NCBI GenBank assembly: GCA_030837965.1 | Contig: JAUTXP010000001.1 | Location: 1-64,000 of the forward strand | Direction of reading: 5' to 3' | Length of the DNA stretch: 64,000 bases | Source: Acidimicrobiaceae bacterium | GTDB lineage: Bacteria > Actinomycetota > Acidimicrobiia > Acidimicrobiales > JAUTXP01 | In this document: positions 43,904 through 52,299 of the stretch, piece after piece | Layout: the number at the start of each line of letters is the position of its first letter | How positions within the stretch are numbered: the first letter of the stretch is position 1 | Notes under the pieces: generated by a model | Databases searched by the model: none | The model's input: the letters and a program-made list of their open reading frames with translations, nothing else | What the model was told of the DNA's origin: nothing | Position numbers and translations under genes: made by a program

Positions 43904-44677
43904 TCAGTCGATGACGACGGGCAGGCCGACCTCGATACGGCCGGGCGCGGCGACAACCGCGTACACCCCGAGGCTGCTCTGGTTGTGGCGGTTCACGGTG
44001 GTGGCGATGCCCAAGTCGCGGGACAGGCCGTGAGCGGTCTGGGGCATGGTGACCATGGCGCAGCGCACGGTCGGCATGAAGGGCTGGAGCACGATGTCGC
44101 CGATCCGCACCGTGCGCCCGACCCACTCGTTTTCCAAGAAGCCCTCGGCGCCGTCTCCCGCGTCGACCAGCACCGTGGGGCGAAAGCGCTCCGCCGACCA
44201 ATCCCCTTCCGGATAGGCCGCCGCGCCGGCCCGCAGGCTGGCCGTGGTCAACAAATGGACGGCGCCGAAATCGAAGAACGTCCCCGGTGGGCACGGGATG
44301 TCGACCACGGGCGACGCCTCATCGGTGTTGACCACGTTCATCTCATAGGCACTCGGCGCGTCGGCGTCGGCACCTTGCACGCGCACGTCGCGGCCCAGCC
44401 AGGCGGCCACGGCCCGGTCCAAGGACTGGTCCCCCGCCGCGGCCGACGTGCCGTCAGGCAGCGTCACGACAACCTCGCCGCCGCTGGTCGTACGGGCCGA
44501 CGCTTCGAGCAGGCGCCTGTTGCGCTTGGCCGACAAGGCCTTGCCCGTGGCCGGGTCGACCACAGCCCACCGCCGGTCGCCCGCCATCCCGGACATGCCC
44601 ACCTCGGCCCCGTCCACGGTCTCGCCTTGGAACGACTTGACCGGATAACGCCCCAGCCGGGCCACCGTCGCGTGCAT
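43904..44677 (-). CDS. MOSC-domain protein
   Basis: 257 residues. An N-terminal beta barrel (ARLGRYPVKSFQGE, GDRRWAVVDPATGK) is followed by the MOSC domain with the conserved cysteine in MPTVRCAMVTMP near 207 and a late LGVYAVV strand. Related proteins (YcbX, mARC) reduce N-hydroxylated compounds with molybdenum cofactor or carry sulfur. A -10 box TAGGGT ends 8 bases before the ATG, so it is leaderless; the box shares its TA with that of divergent dut. Substrate unknown. Confidence 0.88.
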   Translation of the reverse strand: MHATVARLGRYPVKSFQGETVDGAEVGMSGMAGDRRWAVVDPATGKALSAKRNRRLLEASARTTSGGEVVVTLPDGTSAAAGDQSLDRAVAAWLGRDVRVQGADADAPSAYEMNVVNTDEASPVVDIPCPPGTFFDFGAVHLLTTASLRAGAAAYPEGDWSAERFRPTVLVDAGDGAEGFLENEWVGRTVRIGDIVLQPFMPTVRCAMVTMPQTAHGLSRDLGIATTVNRHNQSSLGVYAVVAAPGRIEVGLPVVID

Positions 44678-44685
44678 GAGGCCGC

Positions 44686-44695
44686 ACCCTAGGCT
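44686..44695. promoter_or_regulatory. Shared divergent -10: ACCCTAGGCT
   Basis: Plus-strand TAGGCT (44690-44695) ends 8 bases before the dut GTG; minus-strand TAGGGT (44686-44691) ends 8 bases before the MOSC ATG. Both use the same TA at 44690-44691, so the two start codons are only 26 bases apart. Confidence 0.6.
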
Positions 44696-44703
44696 CGGCC
44701 TCC

Positions 44704-45138
44704 GTGGAGCTGCTGGTGCGCAGGCTGGACCCCGACCTCGCCCTCCCGCGCTACGCCCACGCCGGCGATGCGGGCCTGGACCTGGTGGCCAGACAGGACG
44801 TGGTCCTGGCGCCGGGTGGCGGGCGGGCAGTGGTGCCCACCGGCGTGGCCGTGGCCATCCCCGAAGGGCACGCCGGATTCGTGCAGCCCCGCAGCGGCCT
44901 GGCCGCCAAGCACGGGGTGACGTTGCTGAACACGCCGGGGCTGATCGACGCCGGCTACCGGGACGAGCTCAAGGTCGTGCTCGTCAACCTGGACCCGGCC
45001 ACGCCCTACGAGGTCAAGAGGGGCGACCGCATCGCTCAACTCGTCATCCTGGCCGTGGGCCAAGCCGAGGTGATGGCCGTCGACGACCTGCCCGCTGCGA
45101 CCAGGGACACGGGCGGGTTCGGCTCAACCGGGAGATAG
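44704..45138 (+). CDS. dut: dUTP diphosphatase
   Basis: 144 residues from a GTG at 44704. It splits dUTP to dUMP and diphosphate, keeping uracil out of DNA and feeding dTMP synthesis; works as a trimer. All five motifs are present: HAGDAGLDL (1), [12 protein letters not shown] (2), [17 protein letters not shown] (3, with catalytic Asp), [11 protein letters not shown] (4) and [11 protein letters not shown] (5). No ribosome site is visible and TAGGCT ends 8 bases before the GTG, so the message is probably leaderless. A hairpin at 45279-45314 may end it. Confidence 0.95.
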   Translation: MELLVRRLDPDLALPRYAHAGDAGLDLVARQDVVLAPGGGRAVVPTGVAVAIPEGHAGFVQPRSGLAAKHGVTLLNTPGLIDAGYRDELKVVLVNLDPATPYEVKRGDRIAQLVILAVGQAEVMAVDDLPAATRDTGGFGSTGR

Positions 45139-45278
45139 CGGACGCATCGGGCCGCGGGCTACCCGTGTCATGGCCCGCCAAGTTGGCCCGTGACCATTGC
45201 CTGAGGTCGAGGCATCATGACCACACCGCCAAGAAAGGCTCGGGCCCGCTACCACCTCCGGCGTACACCCGAGCAACA

Positions 45279-45314
45279 GGGGGCCCCTTCTGCTGGGGGG
45301 CAGAGGGGGCCTCC
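45279..45314. terminator. Hairpin between convergent dut and membrane genes
   Basis: GGGGGCCCCTTCTGC (45279-45293) and GCAGAGGGGGCCTCC (45300-45314) form a long stem with few mismatches. It lies in the 212-base convergent gap 45139-45350, so it may stop both transcripts. Confidence 0.55.
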
Positions 45315-45350
45315 TGGCCAACCAGTTTCTTGCCGGGGGCCGGGGCCGGG

Positions 45351-45557
45351 TCAGCGGCTGAGCATCGAGGCCAGCGACCAGACCGCGGCCACCAGGCCGA
45401 TGGCCATCATGGCCAGGCTGCGCCCTACCGGCGCCCGCCCCAACTCGCCCTCCTTGGGCTGTTCCGGCGGGCGGAGCAGGGCCAGCCCGTTGCCCACCAG
45501 CATGGCCCCGCCCAGGGCCAGCACCAGCAGGGGAAGCAACTCGTCAACGCCGAGCAA
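45351..45557 (-). CDS. Small two-helix membrane protein
   Basis: 68 residues with helices at about 6-28 (LLPLLVLALGGAMLVGNGLA) and 48-66 (LAMMAIGLVAAVWSLA), joined by a charged loop EQPKEGELGRAP. It overlaps the end of the upstream EamA gene by 14 bases, so it is probably co-translated. Family not recognised. Confidence 0.65.
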   Translation of the reverse strand: MLGVDELLPLLVLALGGAMLVGNGLALLRPPEQPKEGELGRAPVGRSLAMMAIGLVAAVWSLASMLSR

Positions 45558-46419
45558 GGGGCACCTCCGTCACGGTCAGCCACCCAGCCAAGACGATGAG
45601 GATGCCGCCTGCCAAGGTGGCGGGCGCGGGCGACTCGTGCAGGAACAGCCACCCCAGCAGCACGACGGCCGCGGGCTCGAGGTACCCGAGGATGCCCACC
45701 GCGGTGGCCGGCACCCGGGCCAGGGCGCCGAGGTACAGGCCCGTCCCCAGTGCGGTGTGCACCAGGCCGAGCACGACGAGCCACGCCCACGTCGGCCGGG
45801 GCGGACCCCAGCCGGTGAGGGCGGCGACGGGCAGCAGCAGCACCGACGCGCCTGCCATCTCGATGAACGCCGTGCGCAGCCCGCCGTAGGCCTCGGCCAA
45901 GGGCTTGGACAGCAGCACCAAGGCCACGAACGAGCAACCTGCCAGGCCTGCGAGCACGAGTCCGGCGGTGGTGACGGCCGCATCAGACGAGCGCAGGGCA
46001 GGCCCCACCACCAGGCCGAAGCCCGCCGCGCCCAGGGCCAAGGCGATCAGCGTGCGTCGGCTGTGGCGCTCCCCCAGGAAGCGGGGCGACAGAGCGGCGA
46101 TGCCGACTGGGGCCAGGTAGACGATCAGGATGACGGTGCTGCTCGGCGCCCGCTGGTAGGCCGCGAACAGCGACACCCAGTGAAAGGCCAGCACGGCCGC
46201 GGTGAGCACGCACAGGACCGGGCGCCACGACCCCACGGGCGGACCGGTCCGACGGCCCGTCCTGCGCTCCCAGGCCAGCGCCGCACCCAGGCCCACGGCG
46301 GCGATGGCCAGCCTGCTGAACACGATGGCTTGGGCGGGCAGGTCGACATGGCGAACGAGCAGCGGAATGGTCCCCCAGCCCGAGCACACCGCGACCAGGG
46401 TGAGCCGGGGCCGCCGCAT
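45544..46419 (-). CDS. EamA/DMT-family transporter
   Basis: 291 residues from the ATG at 46419; a TATCTT box ends 6 bases upstream. Ten helices arranged as two five-helix repeats typical of the drug/metabolite transporter superfamily; the second repeat begins near 140 and has the family-typical GLVHTALGTGLYLGAL and EPAAVVLLGWLFLHES. It probably exports an amino acid, metabolite or nucleotide precursor; the substrate cannot be read. Coupled with the small membrane gene downstream. Confidence 0.85.
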   Translation of the reverse strand: MRRPRLTLVAVCSGWGTIPLLVRHVDLPAQAIVFSRLAIAAVGLGAALAWERRTGRRTGPPVGSWRPVLCVLTAAVLAFHWVSLFAAYQRAPSSTVILIVYLAPVGIAALSPRFLGERHSRRTLIALALGAAGFGLVVGPALRSSDAAVTTAGLVLAGLAGCSFVALVLLSKPLAEAYGGLRTAFIEMAGASVLLLPVAALTGWGPPRPTWAWLVVLGLVHTALGTGLYLGALARVPATAVGILGYLEPAAVVLLGWLFLHESPAPATLAGGILIVLAGWLTVTEVPLARR

Positions 46420-46628
46420 GGGCGCAAGATACCTATCTCCTTGAGGACGCCTCAGCCCGTGCTCAAGCTTCCCGAGCCCCTCGCCGATGGTCACGGAGAG
46501 TGGTGCTGTGCCCCCAGCCGGCGCCACTTCGGACAGCAGCGGGGGCCGGGCCCCTCCAACCTCTCGGCTCTGGCGGAGTCGGGTCGGTCCCCTTCCAACC
46601 CGGCCCCCGTTGCTGTCAGGCTTGGGCC

Positions 46629-47177
46629 ATGGCCTTCAACCACGTCGCCTTCGCCACTCGGGACCTGGCCGCCACCCACGCCTTCTACACCGACGTGATG
46701 GGCTTTCGCCTGGCCAAGGTGGTGGCCGCGGTGACCGAGGGCCCGGGGTGGGCTCGGCACGTCTTCTATGACACCGGCCAGGGCACGGGCGACTCGGTCG
46801 GCGGCAAGGGCCTGATCGCCTTCTGGGACCTGCACGACCCCGCCATCGGCGACGACTTCCCCACCGACCTGTCCCGTTCCCATGGCCTGCCCCCGTGGGT
46901 GAACCACGTGGCCTTCGACGCCCCCACGCTCGACGCGCTGGCGGCCCACAGGCAGCGCTGGCGCGAGCACGGCCACACCGTCGCCGAGGTGGACCACGGG
47001 TTTTGCGTCTCCATCTACATCACCGACCCCAACGGCATCCTGGTCGAGTTCTGTTGCGACACCCGACCCTTGAACGAGGCCGACGCGGCCGAGGCCGAGC
47101 GCCTCTTGTGGGCCGACTCCCCGCCGTTGGAGGCGCTGCCGCCGGTCCGCGTGCACCGGCCCGTCATCCCCGCTTAG
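46629..47177 (+). CDS. VOC-family (glyoxalase/dioxygenase fold) protein
   Basis: 182 residues from the ATG at 46629. Two beta-alpha-beta-beta-beta modules: [18 protein letters not shown] with a metal-type His, and [15 protein letters not shown] with another His, ending in [14 protein letters not shown] where the Glu is the usual metal ligand. Members isomerise, cleave or ring-open small molecules with a divalent metal; this one has no clear substrate. The next gene's GTG overlaps its stop by one base, so it is coupled with an alpha/beta hydrolase. Confidence 0.82.
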   Translation: MAFNHVAFATRDLAATHAFYTDVMGFRLAKVVAAVTEGPGWARHVFYDTGQGTGDSVGGKGLIAFWDLHDPAIGDDFPTDLSRSHGLPPWVNHVAFDAPTLDALAAHRQRWREHGHTVAEVDHGFCVSIYITDPNGILVEFCCDTRPLNEADAAEAERLLWADSPPLEALPPVRVHRPVIPA

Positions 47178-48370
47178 TGGCCGGGCCCGCGTTGGGCTAC
47201 TGGCCCGACCCCGGGGAGTGGCCCGACGTCGGCCGGGCCCCGATGGAGGCGGTGTCGCCCGATGGGTTCGTGGTGCGGGGCGCGTGGTGGACGCCGCCCG
47301 CGGGCACGCGTTGGCGCACGGCCGTGGTGCTGACCCACCCCCGGGCCGACTTCACCGTGCACTACGCCTGCCCGCTGCTCGCGGCCGCCGGGTACGCGGT
47401 GCTGGGCTACAACACCCGCTACGTCAACAACGACAGCGACTGCCTGCACGACAAGGCCGCGCTGGACGTGACCACGGGAGTGGCTTGGGCCCGGGCCGCC
47501 GGGGCAGAGCACGTGGTGGCCTTGGGCAACTCGGGCGGCGGGTCGCTCATGGCCTACGCCCTGACCTTGGAGGGCGGGCGCGACGTCGACGGGCGCGAGG
47601 TCGACGCCCTCGATGTCGAAGCCCTCGTCCTGCTGGCCGCCCATCCCGGCGAGGGCGTGTTCCTCATGCAGGCCATCGACCCGTCTGTGGTCGACGAGTC
47701 AGACCCGTTCTCGGTCGATCCCGCCCTCGACATGTACGACCCCGACAACGGTTGGCAGCCCTGGCCCTACCCGTCGTCCTACTCGGCCGAGTTCGTGGCC
47801 CGGTACCGGGCCGCGCAGCGGGCGCGAGTCGCCCGGCTGGACGGCGCCGCTTCGGCCGCGTTGGCGGCCCGGGCCGCGGCCGGGATGCAGGCCGGGTCGG
47901 CGGCGCGGGGATCGTCCGAGTGGAACCGCCTGCGCCGCCGGGCCGTCCATGCCCGCTACCTCACCATCTACCGCACGCTGGCCGACCCGGCTCACCTGGA
48001 CCCGTCGATCGAGCCGGACGACCGACCCCTCGGCTCCATCTTCGCCTTCCCCGACCCGCTGGACGCCAACTACGGCTACGGCGGCGTGGCCCGGGTGATG
48101 ACGGCCCGGGGCTGGCTGTCGACGTGGTCCGGATTGTCGTCGCCCGCATCACTGGTGGCCACGCTGCCGGCCGTCACCATCCCCACCCTGGTGGTACACC
48201 CCACGGCCGACACCGAGATCCGGTTGTCCCAGGCCCGGTCGTACGCGGCCGCTTCGGGCGCGGCCGACGTCACCTATGTCGAGCTGGCGGGGGCGCCGCA
48301 CTACCTGCACGGGCATCGGCGGGCGGCCGTCGACCTGGTGGTGGACTGGCTGCGGGCCCGCGGCCTTTGA
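47177..48370 (+). CDS. Alpha/beta hydrolase
   Basis: 397 residues from a GTG at 47177 sharing one base with the previous stop; an ATG at 47243 is the next option. Nucleophile elbow GNSGGGS near residue 117, oxyanion strand [10 protein letters not shown] near 55, and the late acid/His part ([12 protein letters not shown], then [10 protein letters not shown]). The cap between is large (about 150-310). It probably cleaves an ester, amide or C-C bond in the same pathway as the VOC protein. Three imperfect 14-base repeats run over its stop codon. Confidence 0.8.
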   Translation: MAGPALGYWPDPGEWPDVGRAPMEAVSPDGFVVRGAWWTPPAGTRWRTAVVLTHPRADFTVHYACPLLAAAGYAVLGYNTRYVNNDSDCLHDKAALDVTTGVAWARAAGAEHVVALGNSGGGSLMAYALTLEGGRDVDGREVDALDVEALVLLAAHPGEGVFLMQAIDPSVVDESDPFSVDPALDMYDPDNGWQPWPYPSSYSAEFVARYRAAQRARVARLDGAASAALAARAAAGMQAGSAARGSSEWNRLRRRAVHARYLTIYRTLADPAHLDPSIEPDDRPLGSIFAFPDPLDANYGYGGVARVMTARGWLSTWSGLSSPASLVATLPAVTIPTLVVHPTADTEIRLSQARSYAAASGAADVTYVELAGAPHYLHGHRRAAVDLVVDWLRARGL

Positions 48371-48405
48371 GTTCGGGCCTTTGAGTTCGGGCCTCGAAGT
48401 TCAGG
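48363..48405 (+). repeat. Three imperfect 14-base tandem units at a gene end
   Basis: GCCTTTGAGTTCGG at 48363-48376 and 48377-48390, then GCCTCGAAGTTCAGG at 48391-48405. The first contains the hydrolase stop codon. Confidence 0.75.
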
Positions 48406-48411
48406 CCAGGG

Positions 48412-49809
48412 TTAGACCCGGGCCATATTGGCGAAGCGGGTGTAGTGGTCGAGGAAGGCGAGCTGGGTCACGCCGGTGGGGCCGCTGCGGTGCTTGGCGA
48501 TGATGACCTCGGCCGTGCCGCGGTCGGGCGAGTCCGGGTTGTAGAGCTCGTCGCGGTACAAGAACATGACGACGTCGGCGTCCTGCTCGATCGACCCCGA
48601 CTCCCGCAGGTCGGCCAGGATCGGGCGCTTGTCGGCCCGGGTCTCGAGGTTTCTGGAGAGCTGGCTCAGGGCCACCACGGGGACCTCCAGCTCGCGGGCC
48701 AGGATCTTCAGGCCTCGGCTCATCTCCGACACCTCGACTTGGCGGTTCTCCGCGTTGTGGCGGCCCGACATGAGCTGGAGGTAGTCGACCACGATCAGGC
48801 CGATCCCGCCCAGCTTGGACTTGAGCCTGCGGGACTTGGCCCTGATCTCCATCACCGTGGTGTTGGGGTTGTCGTCGATGTAGATGGGGGCTTCGCCCAG
48901 CCTGCCGATGGCGTGGCTGATCTTGGGCCAGTCCGACTCGTGCAGACGGCCGTTGCGCATGCGGCTGGCGTCCACCCTCGCCTCGGAGGACAGCAGGCGC
49001 TGGGTGACTTCGAGGTGGCTCATCTCCAGGCTGAAGAACAGGACGGGTTGGCGGGCCTCCATGGCCGCGTGGGCGGCCATGCCCAGGGCGAAGCTGGTCT
49101 TGCCTGCACCCGGGCGGGCACCCACGATCAAGAGGTTGGAGGGTTGCAGGCCGGCCAGGCGCTCGTCGAGGTCCGTGTAGCCGGTGGGCAGGCCGGTGAT
49201 TGACTCGCCCCGGTCATAGAGGGCTTCGAGGCGGTCGAGGCTGGCGCCGAGCAGATCCCTGATGGGCTGGAGCGTGTCGCTGACCCGGCGTTGGGCCACA
49301 TCGAAGACGAGGGCCTCGGCCTGGTCGACGGCCGCGGCCACGTCGTCGGGGACCTGGTAGCCCATCTCGGCGATCTCGCCTGCCACCCCGATGAGCCTGC
49401 GCAGCAAGGCGTGCTCTTCGACGATGCGGGCGTAGCGGGCCGCGTTGGACGTGGCGGGGGTGTTGGCCTGGAGGGTGATGAGGATGGCCGGGCCGCCCAC
49501 CGACTCCATGAGGCCCGCCCGGCGCAGCTCGTCGGCCACGGTGACCGGGTCGGCGGGCTCGCCCTGGGCGTAGAGCGAGCAGATGGCGTCGAAGACGTGG
49601 GCGTGGGCGGGCTTGTAGAAGTCGTCGGCCGAGCAGATCTGGGTGGCGTCGGCGATGGCGTCCCTGGACAGGAGCATGGCGCCGAGGAGCGACTCCTCCG
49701 CCTCCAGGTTGTGGGGCGGGACCCTGCCCGCGCCTTGACCCGCGCCTTGGCCCTGGCCCTGCGACGGCGTGCGGTCGGGTCGGCGGACGTCGGAGAGGGC
49801 GTAAACCAT
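48412..49809 (-). CDS. dnaB: Replicative DNA helicase DnaB
   Basis: 465 residues from the ATG at 49809; a TTG 21 bases upstream is an alternative. The hexameric 5'-3' helicase of the fork. N domain 30-130 (VPPHNLEAEESLLGAML), then linker and RecA-like motor: Walker A GARPGAGKTSFALGMA near 227, LIVVDYLQLMSG (Walker B) and arginine-finger region QLSRNLETR, SGSIEQDADVV. No intein, which actinobacterial dnaB genes often carry. Last gene of the rpsF-ssb-rpsR-rplI-dnaB series, but separated by a 381-base gap with a near-consensus SOS box. Confidence 0.97.
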   Translation of the reverse strand: MVYALSDVRRPDRTPSQGQGQGAGQGAGRVPPHNLEAEESLLGAMLLSRDAIADATQICSADDFYKPAHAHVFDAICSLYAQGEPADPVTVADELRRAGLMESVGGPAILITLQANTPATSNAARYARIVEEHALLRRLIGVAGEIAEMGYQVPDDVAAAVDQAEALVFDVAQRRVSDTLQPIRDLLGASLDRLEALYDRGESITGLPTGYTDLDERLAGLQPSNLLIVGARPGAGKTSFALGMAAHAAMEARQPVLFFSLEMSHLEVTQRLLSSEARVDASRMRNGRLHESDWPKISHAIGRLGEAPIYIDDNPNTTVMEIRAKSRRLKSKLGGIGLIVVDYLQLMSGRHNAENRQVEVSEMSRGLKILARELEVPVVALSQLSRNLETRADKRPILADLRESGSIEQDADVVMFLYRDELYNPDSPDRGTAEVIIAKHRSGPTGVTQLAFLDHYTRFANMARV

Positions 49810-49918
49810 GTCGGACCTAGGTAAGCCCACGGGGTCTGTGGGGTGCTAGAGGAACAACCTGGGGATTGCGGGCCGGTAACCAGTGGATGGCCAGTGGATG
49901 AAGGGCGACGTTGTCCAC

Positions 49919-49932
49919 CGAACACATGTTCC
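49919..49932. promoter_or_regulatory. LexA/SOS-box-like site upstream of dnaB
   Basis: CGAACACATGTTCC matches the gram-positive SOS consensus CGAACRNRYGTTYG at every position but the last. It lies 110 bases upstream of dnaB. Confidence 0.5.
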
Positions 49933-50190
49933 CCACCCTAACGGGCCATGACGCCTCCGGCGCGGACCGACCTCCATCGCCTGCGCCGCGCCTCCCGGTC
50001 GCGCCCGCCCTGGGCCGCGCCGCGGCCCGCCCATTGCAGGCCGCCGCCGTTCTGGTCAGACCACCATGCCCGCGACCCGAACTGACGCTGACAAGAAAGC
50101 GCGGGCCGCCTGACGGGCGGTCGGCACCACCGCGTACCGGGCACCACGCGGCCGCGGGTGCGACCCGCCCGGTCCGCCCGCGACACGGAA
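49933..50190. other. Gap between rplI and dnaB, no gene seen
   Basis: GC-rich sequence with no convincing coding frame. Together with 49810-49932 it forms a 381-base break in the operon. Besides the SOS-like box, the repeat CAGTGGATG occurs twice at 49881-49900. Confidence 0.5.
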
Positions 50191-50637
50191 CTACGAGGTG
50201 ACGACTTCCACCGTGACGGGGAACTGGACCTCGGGGTGGAGGCGCACCGGCACCGAGTGGGTGCCGACCGACTTGATGGGCTCCTCCAAGTGCAGCTTGC
50301 GCCGATCGAGGGCCACGCCGGACTGGGCCTGGACCGCGTCGACCACGTCCTGGGCCGTGATGGACCCGAACAGCCTGCCCTCGGTCCCGGCCCGGGCCGT
50401 GATCTTGATGACCAGCGGCACCAGCGTGCGGGCCACCGTCTCGGCCCCCTCGCGGTCCTTGGCGTCCTTCAGGTCCCGCGACCGGCGCATGGCCGCGGCC
50501 TGGGCCACGACCCCGTCGGTGGCCTTGATGGCCCGGCCCTTGGGGATCAGGTAGTTGCGGGCGAAGCCGTCGGCCACATCCAAGATGTCGCCCTTCTTCC
50601 CCACGCCGTCGACGTCGGTGCGCAGCACGACCCGCAT
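50191..50637 (-). CDS. rplI: 50S ribosomal protein L9
   Basis: 148 residues, normal length. N domain MRVVLRTDVDGVGKKGDILDV pattern with the typical GFARNYLIPKGRA rRNA-binding motif, then the long helix (AAAMRRSRDLKDAKDREGAE) and a C domain (TEGRLFGSITAQDVVDAV). The start follows the rpsR stop without a gap. It binds 23S rRNA domain V near the L1 stalk base. Confidence 0.96.
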   Translation of the reverse strand: MRVVLRTDVDGVGKKGDILDVADGFARNYLIPKGRAIKATDGVVAQAAAMRRSRDLKDAKDREGAETVARTLVPLVIKITARAGTEGRLFGSITAQDVVDAVQAQSGVALDRRKLHLEEPIKSVGTHSVPVRLHPEVQFPVTVEVVTS

Positions 50638-51177
50638 CTACGCCTCCTCGCCCGAGCCCGCGTCGACTGCGCTCAACTCATCGGCGGGCGGGCGCAACGG
50701 CTCGTTGCCATCGCCTGCCGCCTCGGCCGGGTCCACCGAGTCGACGTCGGCCAACACCTCGTCCAGCCCCGCGTCTCCCGAATCTCCGCCGTCCCCGTCA
50801 AGGGACTCGACGGGCTCGACCTCGGCCTCCACCTCGGGCGCGGGAGCACGGTCCCGACCCCCACCCCGGCCGCCGCCCCGCCCGCCGGCGCGCTCGGTGA
50901 CGGTGCGCTGCGTGTAGGGCAGCAGGGCCAGCTCGCGTGCGGTCTTGATGGCCACCGCCACCTCGCGCTGGTGCTGGGCGCAGTTGCCCGACACCCGCCG
51001 GGACCGGATCTTGCCCCGGTCGCTCATGAAGCGGCGCAGCAGGTTGACGTCCTTGTAGTCGACCCACTCCGACTTGTCCTTGCAGAACACACAGAACTTC
51101 TTCTTGGCGCCCCGCCGGTTGTCGCGTTCCTTCTGGACCCGCTTGTTGCCGCGGTCGCGGTCGTTTCCTCGTGCCAT
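50638..51177 (-). CDS. rpsR: 30S ribosomal protein S18 with acidic C-terminal extension
   Basis: 179 residues, about twice the usual 75-90. Residues 20-95 are S18: [10 protein letters not shown] and NCAQHQ keep the zinc-type (C+) cysteines, with [19 protein letters not shown] and [17 protein letters not shown]. After about 96 come a Gly/Arg stretch and a 75-residue Asp/Glu/Ala tail that the family lacks. No frameshift is needed to explain it: the tail keeps strong codon bias and the next gene starts directly after it. It forms a complex with S6 in the platform of the 30S subunit. Confidence 0.92.
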   Translation of the reverse strand: MARGNDRDRGNKRVQKERDNRRGAKKKFCVFCKDKSEWVDYKDVNLLRRFMSDRGKIRSRRVSGNCAQHQREVAVAIKTARELALLPYTQRTVTERAGGRGGGRGGGRDRAPAPEVEAEVEPVESLDGDGGDSGDAGLDEVLADVDSVDPAEAAGDGNEPLRPPADELSAVDAGSGEEA

Positions 51178-51665
51178 TAGAAGGGCTCCTCGTCGTGGCT
51201 GTAGCCCGCAGGGGGCTCGTTGGCGACGGAGGAGCGGGGGGCGCCGCCGCCCCCACCCCCTCCACCGCCCGCGCCGCCCGCGCCGCCCTCACCTGGAGCA
51301 CGGCGCTCGTTCTTGGTGATGGTGGCCGTGGCCCAGCGCAGGCTGGGGCCGATCTCGTCCGCCACCACCTCGATCTTCGAGCGCTTCTCGCCCTCGGGGG
51401 TCTCCCAGCTCCGCTGTTCGAGCCTGCCGGTGACGAGCACGCGGGCGCCGCGGGCCAGGGACTCGCTGGCGTTCTCCGCCATCTCCCGCCAGCACACGAC
51501 GTCGAAGAAGGAGGTCGCCTCTTCCCACTCGCCCGACTGGCGGTTCTGCCAGCGGCGGTTCACAGCCAGGCCGAACGTGGCCGTGGCCTGTCCGCTGGGG
51601 GTGAACCGCAACTCGGGATCGCGGGTGATGTTGCCAACCAAAGTGACACTGTTTCCGTTGCTCAT
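51177..51665 (-). CDS. ssb: Single-stranded DNA-binding protein
   Basis: 162 residues. OB fold over 1-110: [24 protein letters not shown]-like aromatic positions (RRWQNR, FFDVVCW), [14 protein letters not shown] Gly-rich linker follows and the acidic tip DEEPF at the end recruits partners. The tip ends in Pro-Phe as in typical bacterial SSB. Start overlaps the rpsF stop by 4 bases; stop shares a base with rpsR start. Confidence 0.97.
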   Translation of the reverse strand: MSNGNSVTLVGNITRDPELRFTPSGQATATFGLAVNRRWQNRQSGEWEEATSFFDVVCWREMAENASESLARGARVLVTGRLEQRSWETPEGEKRSKIEVVADEIGPSLRWATATITKNERRAPGEGGAGGAGGGGGGGGGAPRSSVANEPPAGYSHDEEPF

Positions 51666-52060
51666 TGTTCGCTCGCTTCATTGTCCGGCCCCGCCGCGAC
51701 GGCGGCCGGCTCCCCGGCAGGCGCAGTGTCGGCCGCAGGCGTGGTCGAAGAACGACCGCTGCGAGCCGCGACCACGTCGGGGAGACGGATCACCTTGTGA
51801 CGGAGCACCTCGTCTGCGAGGAAGAGCATCCGGTCCAACTCGGCCATGACCCCGGGCTCGGCATTGGCGTCCAGCAGGACGTAATAGCCCTCCCACCGGT
51901 GCTTGAGCTCGTAGGCGAACCGGCGCCGACCCCAACGGTCGACCCGACCCGGCTCCCCGCCGCGGCTGCGAATCAGCTCCACGGCTCGGTCGACGATGGC
52001 CCGGATGGCGTCTTCCTCCAGGCCGGCGTCGAAAATGACCATGACTTCGTAGGGCCTCAA
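51662..52060 (-). CDS. rpsF: 30S ribosomal protein S6
   Basis: 132 residues from a TTG at 52060 with GGGAGGT nine to ten bases upstream, which decides the start. S6 core 1-95: PYEVMVIFDAGLEEDAIR, RIDRW-like RVDRWGRRRFAYELKHRWEG, and YYVLLDANAEPG. An Ala/Pro/Glu-rich 30-residue tail follows, as in many actinobacteria. It pairs with S18. First gene of the S6-SSB-S18-L9 operon; the upstream leader holds a palindrome GGGTTCattcGAACCC (52122-52139). Confidence 0.94.
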   Translation of the reverse strand: MRPYEVMVIFDAGLEEDAIRAIVDRAVELIRSRGGEPGRVDRWGRRRFAYELKHRWEGYYVLLDANAEPGVMAELDRMLFLADEVLRHKVIRLPDVVAARSGRSSTTPAADTAPAGEPAAVAAGPDNEASEQ

Positions 52061-52121
52061 AGGCCTTGCACCTCCCTGTGGTCCCGGCGGCGGAGCGCTC
52101 GGGGCCCCGGTCGGTCCGGGG

Positions 52122-52149
52122 CAGGGTTCGAATGAACCCGGTCATGGTA
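52122..52149 (-). promoter_or_regulatory. rpsF -10 box and transcript-start palindrome
   Basis: Minus strand TACCAT at 52144-52149, followed at the expected start by GGGTTCattcGAACCC. The leader could fold for S6:S18 feedback, known for other rpsF leaders, but the signature was not established here. Confidence 0.35.
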
Positions 52150-52202
52150 GTCGACGTCGGCGATTCGTTCATCGGTGACGAGTGTGCCGACCGGGTGTGA
52201 CA

Positions 52203-52276
52203 GGAACGCCGGAGGCGTTTCCGTGGGGGGCTGGGCGGCCGGGGTAACAGCAACGCCGGAGGCGCCCAGTCCCCCC
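52203..52276. terminator. Two hairpins in the gap after the DUF192 gene
   Basis: GGAACGCCggaGGCGTTTCC (52203-52222) and a larger stem, GGGGGGCTGGGCG (52225-52237) with CGCCCAGTCCCCCC (52263-52276). They lie downstream of the DUF192 stop and upstream of the rpsF promoter; together they probably end the panB-DUF192 transcript. Confidence 0.55.
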
Positions 52277-52299
52277 CCGCCAGCCCTCGAGCCCGAGAG

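Noticed and set aside
49881-49900. CAGTGGATG direct repeat as DnaA boxes
   Set aside because: Poor match to TTATCCACA on either strand and no cluster; not supported as an origin.
52122-52139. tRNA T-arm-like GGTTCGAAT
   Set aside because: Only a 16-base palindrome; no acceptor or anticodon arms around it.
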